A stretch of DNA of 9,980 bases from Dehalococcoidia bacterium UBA5629. Lineage in GTDB: Bacteria; Chloroflexota; Dehalococcoidia; GIF9; UBA5629. Each line of letters opens with the position of its first letter. The first letter of the stretch is position 1. Both the position numbers and the translations under genes were made by a program. Positions 1-5,446 of this stretch are shown here, piece after piece. The stretch is taken from assembly GCA_002421445.1 (NCBI GenBank), contig DIKB01000053.1, positions 1-9,980 on the forward strand, written 5' to 3'. A model generated the notes under the pieces. It worked only from the letters and a program-made list of their open reading frames with translations, was not told the origin of the DNA and made no database searches.

Positions 1-1230
1 GTCATACGCTCTTATGAGAAAAGACCCCGAACCGCAAGCAGGATCGACTATCTTCATCTTTATATTATCGTCGTGATTATGCTCCTTCAGAAACTGACTG
101 ACCGTGTGTTTTACAATGTAATCGGTTACCCATTTAGGGGTATAGTAAATACCCTGCTCTTTTCTTTTCTCTTTTTTTGCAGCTAGTGAGAAATCTTGAG
201 TAGCAAAACCGCGATCAAGTTGTCCTTGTGCTTTCTTTTTTGCTTTCTGCTTCGCAATTGTTGCAACGTGTCCCAGATACTGCTCATAAACCGCTCCCAG
301 TACATCAGCGTCCATCACCGAAAAATCGTAGCTATTGATGCCGCCGGGAACTTCATAAAGACCTTCGATTATCTCATGTAGCGTCTTCGTTTCGATAAAG
401 ACGCTGTCTGCAGCATGTTGCGCAAATAGGTCGCTGTCATAATATCCATCAAATAGCCGAAATATCTCCCTCAGCGTATCAATTAACTCCGGTTTGTGCC
501 CCATACTTTTCCAACGATTCACCGCTGCCAGCAAAGTTTTCTCTTCTATACCCCTATCCTCGCAGGTGCGGATGAATATAAGGCGATTAAATATACGCTG
601 AATGACCTCGTCTATTTGTGAGAATGTAAGATTGTTATTATAGTGGTGCAACTGGGTAAAGAGTTCTTCACGCCATCTCTTTAACTGACTGAAAAGCCGC
701 CGTTCTACTGGCTGCGACGGAAGCATCGCCCCGACTTTCGCAGCTTCCTTTCCAAGATCATCATTCTCGGTAGCCTTTTTGGAAAGTAACCATAGCCGTT
801 CGAAGTCATCTATATAGTCTTGGAAGGTTAAATTCAGAAATGGTTGGCCTGTTTGTGCATTGAATAATCTCAGCCGATCGAAGCTGGTCAATCCCGCCCA
901 CGTGACTCCCTTGTTATAAGCATATGTTACTGCTTGTTTAATATATTCAGCGTTGTTCAGGTCGGCCTTTAAGGGCTTTGCCTCTAAAAAGAATCTGGAA
1001 ACGCCTTTTAATTTGAAGGCGTAGTCAACCCGCCCTTTAGATGCGCTTTCCTCGGGAGCAACCTCATTTACATCATCAAAATCCCAGCCTAATGAGCGAA
1101 ATAACGGTTGAATAAAACCTTGCTTAGTCTTTGCTTCGTGATAGGCCTTTATTCCCTTAGGGGTTAACGCCTGGTAGTTGGCAACAAGCTTTGCTACTGT
1201 TTGTTTAGCCTCATCTTTTGTAATGCTCGT
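1..1230 (-). CDS. Type IIG restriction endonuclease/N6-adenine methyltransferase (Eco57I-like), N-terminal part, cut by window edge
   Basis: Predicted single-chain enzyme that cuts DNA and methylates adenine in its recognition site. The frame is open from the window edge to a TAG at about 1251. Numbered from the ACG at 1230, it has a PD-(D/E)XK-type nuclease region (D69 in GRVDY, then E83-A-K85). A helical linker region follows, including NRLIFIRTCEDRGIE, then GIYYTPKWVTDYIV from residue 360 and methyltransferase SAM-binding motif I, DPACGSGSF, at 396-404. The catalytic NPPY motif and target-recognition domain must lie beyond the edge; such proteins usually exceed 900 residues, so more than half is missing here. 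The start is uncertain. GGAGG at 1239-1243 stands 8 bases before ACG (1228-1230), which begins T-S-I-T-K-D-E-A-K; no ATG lies there. The only standard in-frame start, GTG at 1243-1245, overlaps the ribosome site. Family assignment is strong; activity is unknown. Confidence 0.9.
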
Positions 1231-1288
1231 GGTGTATACCTCCACTAACTAAACATATTAAACCAATTCTCAAATTTAAACTTCGCTT

Positions 1289-1294
1289 ATTATA
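1289..1294 (-). promoter_or_regulatory. Possible -10 box for the restriction-modification gene
   Basis: The minus strand reads TATAAT here, about 60 bases before the likely start of the type IIG gene. I see no convincing -35 box 16-18 bases further upstream, so this is only a candidate promoter. Confidence 0.35.
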
Positions 1295-1312
1295 CCGCAC
1301 TTTTCAGGCATC

Positions 1313-1471
1313 TTACGCCTCGACTCTTTTGATTGCCTCAATTTCTTCAAACGGATAACGCTCCACGTTGTTGGTCAACAGCGGTGCATTAAGATGAAGC
1401 ACCGTTACTGCGATGATGGCATCGGAGGTTGGCTCGAAGATGTGTTTTTTTAACTGATCTATAGTAAAGAT
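1313..1471 (-). pseudogene. C-terminal remnant of a PIN-domain (VapC-like) toxin gene
   Basis: On the minus strand an open stretch of about 52 codons ends at TAA (1313-1315). It carries PTSDAIIAVTVLHL, NAPLLTNN and VERYPFEEIEAI. This is the usual C-terminal half of PIN-domain ribonucleases: the conserved Asp of P-x-DAxIAxTA, then the LLTxN strand before the last acidic residue. No start codon with a ribosome site is present. An in-frame TGA (1472-1474) closes the frame upstream, where the repeat-rich segment begins. About two thirds of a normal ~130-residue VapC and any cognate antitoxin are absent. I infer an eroded toxin-antitoxin locus, cut by rearrangement near the repeats. It reads in the same direction as the restriction-modification gene and sits directly upstream of it. 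Confidence 0.7.
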
Positions 1472-1497
1472 TCAGTTTGTGACAGAGGCAGGAGACC

Positions 1498-1540
1498 TTT
1501 CGACTTCGCTCAAGGTGACAGTATGGCGCTCGGGGTGACA
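1498..1540 (+). repeat. Short dispersed repeat, left cluster, part a
   Basis: TTTCGACTTCGCTCA (1498-1512) recurs with two mismatches at 2897-2911. GCTCGGGGTGACA (1528-1540) recurs exactly at 2919-2931. Such 'TTCGAC..GCTCA..GGTGACA' strings look like intergenic repeat debris rather than coding sequence. They mark the left border of the segment holding the DUF2335 gene pair. Confidence 0.65.
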
Positions 1541-1556
1541 AGTAGCAACTTATTCA

Positions 1557-1590
1557 CCTCGATATGCTGCTACGCAGCTACTCGGTGAAC
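1557..1590 (+). repeat. 34-bp palindromic repeat, copy 1
   Basis: CCTCGATATGCTGCTACGCA followed by a GCTACTCGGTGAAC tail. It matches the 34-bp copies at 2997-3030 and 3049-3082 with only a few substitutions. Each copy has a GCTGCGCAGC-type palindromic core between CGA and TCG half-arms. In this copy the core is GCTACGCAGC, so the pairing is slightly weakened. The architecture resembles REP-like intergenic palindromes. Confidence 0.75.
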
Positions 1591-1607
1591 GTACGCTTCG
1601 ACTGCTA

Positions 1608-1643
1608 CCTCGACTCCGCTCGGTGCGCCGCTACTCGGCGAAC
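1608..1643 (+). repeat. Diverged copy of the 34-bp palindromic repeat
   Basis: It starts with CCTCGACTCCGCTCGG and ends with CGCTACTCGGCGAAC. Both ends therefore match the other copies, while the central palindrome has changed and the unit is two bases longer. It lies 17 bp after copy 1. Confidence 0.55.
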
Positions 1644-1751
1644 GTGCATTGAGACAGTCATTTCGGGCTAAGCTGAACTGATGGCCGTATAGATCATATA
1701 CTTAGCACTCGGTTGACGTGGAGTGAAGAACGGGCTTGTATTTCCCCCCTT

Positions 1752-1780
1752 TTGACTTTATGATACACACAGAATACAAT
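1752..1780 (+). promoter_or_regulatory. Sigma70-type promoter for the DUF2335 gene pair
   Basis: TTGACT (1752-1757), a 17-bp spacer, and TACAAT (1775-1780) make a near-consensus promoter. Transcription would begin near 1787, leaving a leader of about 55 bases before the 72-codon gene. A second TATAAT-like element, CATAAT, lies at 1789-1794. No operator-like palindrome is evident around it. Confidence 0.7.
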
Positions 1781-1842
1781 AACACAGCATAATATAACAT
1801 AGCATCGCGAGATAGTTTATTTTGTGATGGAGGTAAGCCGAT

Positions 1843-2061
1843 ATGGGACCGAGAAGTGATTTTCTATATGCACAACCATCATTTTTAGAAGGGGTTGCGC
1901 GCATTTTAGATATTGGGAATACTCTCAATCAATACAATACATCTCCAACCGAGGATATGGCAGATGAAGCTGCTTTACGTATGGATTGGATAATGGTTGG
2001 GAATGACATACGTAATGCTACTACTAAGGTAATGGCGGAAGAAATACATAGCCACAGCTAA
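1843..2061 (+). CDS. Small hypothetical protein (72 aa) upstream of DUF2335 protein
   Basis: I cannot assign a named family. The start is well supported: GGAGG at 1829-1833 is 9 bases before ATG, and a strong promoter lies upstream. The product is soluble and mildly acidic, with no signal peptide or membrane segment. Its first third, including FLYAQPSFLEGVARILDIGN, looks like a compact amphipathic helix, and the remainder (DEAALRMDWIMVGNDIRNA) is also helical. It ends in TAA (2059-2061). Only six bases separate it from the ATG of the DUF2335 gene, which is in the same frame and has no ribosome site of its own, so the two are probably translationally coupled. A role with the membrane partner is inferred from layout only. 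Confidence 0.75.
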   Translation: MGPRSDFLYAQPSFLEGVARILDIGNTLNQYNTSPTEDMADEAALRMDWIMVGNDIRNATTKVMAEEIHSHS

Positions 2062-2067
2062 CAACAA

Positions 2068-2535
2068 ATGCCAGAAAACGAAAAACAGAACCCACAATTA
2101 CCCGTAAGTAGGCAACCCCAAAAGGTACCAGGTCAAGTAATTCAACATCGTGAATCGCTCAGTATTCACTCTGGACCTCTGCCACCTCCAGATATTTTAC
2201 AACAGTATGAAGGCATTCTACCTGGCGCTGCTGAACGCATTTTTAAAATGGCGGAAAAGCAATCTGACCATCGCCAATCTCTTGAGAAGCTAGCAATTAT
2301 TGGTGATTCCAAGAGAGCAGATCGAGGCTTGACATCTGGTTTGATTATATCGTTAACGGCACTTATTATCGCCGGCATTCTTATATACACGGGGCATGAT
2401 TGGGCTGGTGTAGCACTTGGTTCAATTGATCTAGTTAGTCTTGTTTCTGTCTTTATATACGGAACTATCACGAGACGATCAGAACGGGCAAAGAAGGCCG
2501 AAGCTATGAAACCAAACAACAGTAATCATACTTAA
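2068..2535 (+). CDS. DUF2335 family predicted membrane protein (155 aa)
   Basis: The central part matches what I know of DUF2335 proteins, whose function is unknown: LPPPDILQQYEGILPGAAER (38-57), then a charged helix, IFKMAEKQSDHRQSLEKLAI. Two hydrophobic segments follow, at about 88-107 and 112-133, ending in a positively charged tail (RRSERAKKAEAMK). The positive-inside rule then puts both termini in the cytoplasm, with a very short external turn around HDW (110-112). The first ~36 residues are polar and rich in Pro and Gln and are probably disordered. The ATG at 2068 has no ribosome site, consistent with re-initiation after the preceding gene, whose stop is six bases upstream in the same frame. 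No terminator is obvious downstream. Family assignment is confident; function is not known. Confidence 0.85.
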   Translation: MPENEKQNPQLPVSRQPQKVPGQVIQHRESLSIHSGPLPPPDILQQYEGILPGAAERIFKMAEKQSDHRQSLEKLAIIGDSKRADRGLTSGLIISLTALIIAGILIYTGHDWAGVALGSIDLVSLVSVFIYGTITRRSERAKKAEAMKPNNSNHT

Positions 2536-2853
2536 ACCTCTTCTGCTCACATTTTTCGAACGATTTATTATTCAATAGTTTTTTGTGGCTTTTGCCTTTA
2601 TGTTTTGTGCGATTGTTGTCTGACGGGCTGCAGGGGCTGATAGTCCAGAAACTTCTTGTCCATCTCGAATCTCAAGCAATGCAAGCACAACACGCCGGCA
2701 CGATTCCAGTCTTTCCCTCGCGGTATACCATCTTTACGTTGCCCATAGGGCGGAGCAATTTGATCTTATTGCGGCTTTTCATCTGGCGTAATGGCGACGG
2801 AGTGCAGTATCAATGCTGTCTAATATGCGGCATGGCTTCTATTTCTCTCCATC
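2536..2853 (+). other. Intergenic stretch with no supported gene
   Basis: A 110-codon frame opens at 2583 but has no ribosome site. Its composition is unlike a protein, and its end runs through the hairpin and repeat at 2854-2911. Other frames on both strands hold only short open pieces. One minus-strand piece, at about 2560-2710, includes LALLEIRDGQEVSGLSAPA, but it has no start and matches no family I know. The stretch may be a decayed gene. Confidence 0.5.
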
Positions 2854-2884
2854 TTGATATCTTGACCACAGGTCAAGATATCAA
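2854..2884 (+). repeat. Perfect 14-bp inverted repeat (hairpin)
   Basis: TTGATATCTTGACC (2854-2867), loop ACA, then its exact complement GGTCAAGATATCAA (2871-2884). No T-run follows on either strand, so a simple intrinsic terminator is unlikely. It borders the right-hand repeat cluster. Confidence 0.85.
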
Positions 2885-2896
2885 TGAACTTCTACA

Positions 2897-2931
2897 TTTC
2901 GACTATGCTCAGTGATTAGCTCGGGGTGACA
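2897..2931 (+). repeat. Short dispersed repeat, right cluster, counterpart of 1498-1540
   Basis: TTTCGACTATGCTCA (2897-2911) matches 1498-1512 at 13 of 15 bases. GCTCGGGGTGACA (2919-2931) is identical to 1528-1540. The two elements occur in the same order and orientation in both clusters. Confidence 0.65.
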
Positions 2932-2944
2932 ACGTACCTGTCCT

Positions 2945-2973
2945 TCGAGTTATTGCGATAGCAATAGTATCGA
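2945..2973 (+). repeat. Hairpin related in design to the 34-bp palindromes
   Basis: TATTGC (2951-2956), loop GATA, GCAATA (2961-2966), flanked on both sides by TCGA (2945-2948 and 2970-2973). The plan, TCGA half-arms around a central perfect stem, is the same as in the neighbouring repeats, but the stem sequence differs. Confidence 0.5.
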
Positions 2974-2996
2974 GAAGACAGCCAGTCATTCATTCA

Positions 2997-3030
2997 CCTC
3001 GATACGCTGCTGCGCAGCTACTCGGCGAAC
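2997..3030 (+). repeat. 34-bp palindromic repeat, copy 2
   Basis: CCTCGATACGCTGCTGCGCA followed by GCTACTCGGCGAAC. It is identical over 34 bases to copy 3 (3049-3082), starting 52 bp away. The core GCTGCGCAGC is a perfect palindrome. The preceding ATTCA is shared with copy 1 (1552-1556), so copies 1 and 2 share a slightly longer unit. Confidence 0.8.
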
Positions 3031-3048
3031 GGTTCAGGTGACAATGCG

Positions 3049-3082
3049 CCTCGATACGCTGCTGCGCAGCTACTCGGCGAAC
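3049..3082 (+). repeat. 34-bp palindromic repeat, copy 3
   Basis: Identical to copy 2 over 34 bases. It ends only 10 bp before the -35 box of the mazEF promoter, so its hairpin could act on transcripts or supercoiling entering that operon. Confidence 0.8.
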
Positions 3083-3092
3083 AGCTCGGTGT

Positions 3093-3133
3093 TTGACAAA
3101 TGTCGATAGACGAAGTATCTTCAATGTAGATAC
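3093..3133 (+). promoter_or_regulatory. mazEF promoter with likely MazE/MazEF operator
   Basis: TTGACA (3093-3098), a 17-bp spacer and TATCTT (3116-3121) form a sigma70-type promoter. An inverted repeat, GTATCT (3115-3120) and AGATAC (3128-3133) separated by 7 bases, overlaps the -10 box. This is a natural place for autorepression by the antitoxin or the complex, as known for other MazEF operons. Direct binding here is inferred. Confidence 0.65.
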
Positions 3134-3150
3134 ATTTAATGAGGTTTTAT

Positions 3151-3393
3151 ATGAGAGCACGAGTTCAGAAATGGGGCAATAGCCTGGCTTTGCGCATACC
3201 GAAGTCCTTTGCTGAAGAGGTGGGTTTCCAGAAGGAGACGTCTGTTGAAGTCTCTGTGTCAGACGGGAAACTGGTAATAGCGCCTGTAGCTAAACCGGAG
3301 TTAAGCCTTAAACAGCTTTTGACAAAAGTCACCAGAGAAAACGTACATCATGAAGTTGATACCGGTTTCGCCACAGGGAATGAAATATGGTAA
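3151..3393 (+). CDS. mazE: MazE-type antitoxin (AbrB/SpoVT fold)
   Basis: Antitoxin that binds and neutralises the MazF ribonuclease encoded just downstream and usually represses its own operon. The N-terminal swapped-hairpin DNA-binding domain is clear: VQKWGNSLALRIPKS at about residues 5-19, then SVEVSVSDGKLVIAPV. The C-terminal tail (LKQLLTKVTRENVHHEVD...GNEIW) resembles the E. coli MazE segment that wraps around MazF and ends in the same way. I chose ATG 3151 (80 residues) over the in-frame ATG at 3139, because GAGG at 3141-3144 lies 6 bases before 3151 and overlaps the earlier ATG. The stop overlaps the mazF start by 7 bases. Length is typical of the family. Confidence 0.92.
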   Translation: MRARVQKWGNSLALRIPKSFAEEVGFQKETSVEVSVSDGKLVIAPVAKPELSLKQLLTKVTRENVHHEVDTGFATGNEIW

Positions 3394-3737
3394 GTTCCCG
3401 GTCTTATATTCCTCAATGCGGGGAGGTGGTGTGGATTACCTTGAATCCGCAAGCAGGACATGAACAGGTAGGACGTCGTTCTGCCGTTGTGATTTCACCT
3501 GGAAGCTACAACGGTAAAACAGGGCTGGCTATTTTTTGCCCTATAACTAACCAGATCAAGGGCTATCCATTTGAGGTTCTTATTTCGGACGGATTGCCGG
3601 TATCCGGAGCAATATTATCCGACCAGGTTAAAAGCATGGATTGGCGCGCTCGCAATGCGGAATTGATTTGCACTTTACCGGATGAAACGATATCGGAAGT
3701 GTTTCAGAAGTTGAGTGCAGTGTTACTGAAATCATGA
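3387..3737 (+). CDS. mazF: MazF-type endoribonuclease toxin
   Basis: Sequence-specific mRNA-cleaving toxin (mRNA interferase), held inactive by the upstream MazE. It is close to E. coli MazF throughout: GEVVWITLNPQAGHEQVGRR (12-31), AVVISPGSYNGKTG, PITNQIKGYPFEVLI and LSDQVKSMDWRARNAE. The conserved basic residue of the loop (R30 or R31) and the DQVKS...WRAR segment that frames the RNA site are intact. The gene therefore looks functional at 116 residues, the usual length. Its ATG lies inside the last codons of mazE (7-base overlap), so translation is coupled and toxin yield depends on antitoxin synthesis. No strong terminator follows. A weak 5-bp hairpin (GATCT-GAGA-AGATC) with T-rich downstream sequence sits at 3842-3855. 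Confidence 0.95.
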   Translation: MVSSRSYIPQCGEVVWITLNPQAGHEQVGRRSAVVISPGSYNGKTGLAIFCPITNQIKGYPFEVLISDGLPVSGAILSDQVKSMDWRARNAELICTLPDETISEVFQKLSAVLLKS

Positions 3738-3866
3738 CTGAAGCATATTGTATTCGTATTGCGGTGGTTAAGGTTAATCAAAGGGTTGTGGTGACGGTGC
3801 TGTCGATTGATAAGGATTGAAGGGTGGAAGCTCCCTGCCCTGATCTGAGAAGATCGTTTGGCTCTT

Positions 3867-3896
3867 TTGCAATGAAGAACGTGCTGGGGTTATAAT
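3867..3896 (+). promoter_or_regulatory. Promoter giving a probable leaderless mRNA for the nucleotidyltransferase gene
   Basis: TTGCAA (3867-3872), an 18-bp spacer and a consensus TATAAT (3891-3896). Transcription should begin 6-8 bases after the -10 box, at about 3903, i.e. at or next to the ATG at 3904. No ribosome-binding site exists between the box and the start codon. Confidence 0.65.
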
Positions 3897-3903
3897 CTGC
3901 GCG

Positions 3904-5331
3904 ATGTACGAAATCAATTCGATCGTATCTCTCCTGCTGACTCAAATCTCCTCCGTCATCGATCGTTCCGGCAGCAAGGCGTATCTTGTCGGCGGATTCG
4001 TTCGAGACCTGTTGTTGAATAGAGAGATCGCCGATATCGATATCGCTGTCAGCGGCGATACGTTTGCAATCGGTCATGAGCTTGCGGACGTCACCGGCGG
4101 CAGTTACGTGATGCTGGACGAGTTCACCAGGGTCGTCCGCATCGTGATCCCCATCGGTGAGAAAACCTGCAATCTGGATATCGCTCCATTCGCCGGAGAT
4201 ATCGAGAGCGATCTCGGCAGGCGTGATTTTACGATCAACGCCGTTGCTATCAGTTTACGGGACATACTGGCAGGCTCGCCGGAGTTTATCGACCCATACA
4301 AAGGGCAGAACGATCTTGATAAGAAAGTATTGCGGGCGGTAAGCGATTCTATCTTCCGCGACGATGCTGCGCGGTTGCTGCGTGCCGTTCGCCTGTCTGC
4401 TGAACTGGGTTTAACCATTGATGCTCATACGGAGGAATTAATTTCGGGGCATGCCTCTCTGGCGACAACGGTATCCGGTGAACGTTTGCGTGAAGAATTG
4501 CTCAGAATCTTTGCCCTGACCGATGCCTGTAAACATATCCGCTATCTGGATAAGGTGTCATTGTTGACTGCGATCATCCCGGAGCTGCAGGAGATGAAAT
4601 CTGTCGTGCAGCCGAAGGAGCATTACTGGGATGTGTTCAATCATTCCGTGGAGATGGTGGCTACGGTCGAGTTCATCCTGCGCGATCATACCTGGCGTTA
4701 TGCCGGCGATGACTTGCTGGCGATAACGCCATGGACCGATGCCATACAACGGCATTTCGATGAGAAGCTCTCCCTGGAGAGCACGCGACGAACTATGATG
4801 AAGCTGGGCGCGCTGCTGCACGATGTTGCCAAGCCGCAGACGAAAATAGTTACAGATGTCGGCAGGACGCGCTTCATCGGGCATGCCAAACAGGGTGCGG
4901 CGGTGGCTGTTGATATCCTGACCAGGCTGCGGTTCAGCGGCAAAGAGATCGATTTTGCCGAAAGCCTTGTCTATAACCATTTGAGGCCGGTACAGATGGC
5001 GAACGAAGGCTTGCCGACGAACAAGGCGATATACCGCTATTTTCGCGATACCAGGGATGCGGGGATCGATATCCTGTACTTTTCACTTGCGGACTACCTG
5101 GCGATGTGCGGTCCGAATGTCGATATGCAGGAGTGGCAGCAGCATAATACCCTTATCTCCCATATACTGGCCGAGCGTTATCGCCAGGAATCTCAGGTGC
5201 TGACGGTCAGTTTACTCGATGGCAACGATCTCATAACGCTGTTCAACTTGAGTCCCGGGCCTGTAATTGGTAAACTGTTAGTTTATGTGCGCGAGGCGCA
5301 TGTCAATGGTGAAATACATTCCACGGGATGA
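3904..5331 (+). CDS. CCA-adding enzyme/poly(A) polymerase family nucleotidyltransferase with HD domain (475 aa)
   Basis: Class II nucleotidyltransferase that adds nucleotides to RNA 3' ends, most likely maturing or repairing tRNA CCA ends. Visible in order: GGFVRD (30-35) and the metal-binding DID (D44, D46), LDIAPF (91-96), RRDFTINA (106-113), IDPYKGQNDL, the RNA/nucleotide-binding helix FRDDAARLLRAVR, GERLREELL, then an HD domain (H240 in HYWDVFNHS, H306-D307 in ALLHDVAKP, later H in FIGHAK). From sequence alone I cannot separate CCA-adding, CC- or A-adding, or poly(A) activity. ATG 3904 is the only reasonable start and has no ribosome site; the TATAAT 7 bases upstream suggests a leaderless transcript. 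The C-terminus ends abruptly at TGA (5329-5331), while the expected last helix continues in the next frame; see the separate entry. It is probably cotranscribed with secDF. Confidence 0.9.
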   Translation: MYEINSIVSLLLTQISSVIDRSGSKAYLVGGFVRDLLLNREIADIDIAVSGDTFAIGHELADVTGGSYVMLDEFTRVVRIVIPIGEKTCNLDIAPFAGDIESDLGRRDFTINAVAISLRDILAGSPEFIDPYKGQNDLDKKVLRAVSDSIFRDDAARLLRAVRLSAELGLTIDAHTEELISGHASLATTVSGERLREELLRIFALTDACKHIRYLDKVSLLTAIIPELQEMKSVVQPKEHYWDVFNHSVEMVATVEFILRDHTWRYAGDDLLAITPWTDAIQRHFDEKLSLESTRRTMMKLGALLHDVAKPQTKIVTDVGRTRFIGHAKQGAAVAVDILTRLRFSGKEIDFAESLVYNHLRPVQMANEGLPTNKAIYRYFRDTRDAGIDILYFSLADYLAMCGPNVDMQEWQQHNTLISHILAERYRQESQVLTVSLLDGNDLITLFNLSPGPVIGKLLVYVREAHVNGEIHSTG

Positions 5332-5431
5332 TGCGATTGCACTGGTGCGGAAGAAATTGGGGGATGTGAAGGACAAAGGTTATTTTAACGATACAGGATG
5401 CGCCGAGTGTTCGTGCAAATATATTGTTTAA
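5324..5431 (+). pseudogene. Displaced C-terminal end of the nucleotidyltransferase (frameshift)
   Basis: In the frame one base ahead of the gene, from 5324, the sequence reads RDDAIALVRKKLGDV and continues about 35 codons to TAA (5429-5431). This is the type of final helix that normally follows 'REA...GE(V/I)' in this family, and the preceding in-frame residues are REAHVNGEIHS. Dropping one base near 5323 joins them smoothly into a protein of about 508 residues. The last ten residues contain three cysteines (CAECSC). The break is either a real mutation or a sequencing/assembly error. Confidence 0.7.
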
Positions 5432-5446
5432 GGGGATAAGAAACAA

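Noticed and set aside
196..381. Plus-strand 61-codon frame
   Set aside because: Lies antisense within the well-supported restriction-modification gene and has no independent support.
2583..2915. 110-codon plus-strand open frame starting MWLLPLCF
   Set aside because: No ribosome site, composition unlike a protein, and its end runs through the perfect hairpin and the dispersed repeat.
1557..3082. CRISPR array made of the 34-bp repeats
   Set aside because: The copies are not regularly spaced, spacers are not of uniform length, the repeat core is diverged in the left cluster, and no cas genes are present.
3139..3150. Upstream ATG at 3139 as the mazE start
   Set aside because: It overlaps the GAGG ribosome site that serves the ATG at 3151, and the added residues are not family-like.
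3842..3855. Intrinsic terminator after mazF
   Set aside because: The stem is only 5 bp (GATCT/AGATC) and no clean T-run follows directly; too weak to call.
3778..4077. Minus-strand 99-codon frame across the start of the nucleotidyltransferase
   Set aside because: Antisense to a gene with clear family motifs; no promoter or ribosome site.
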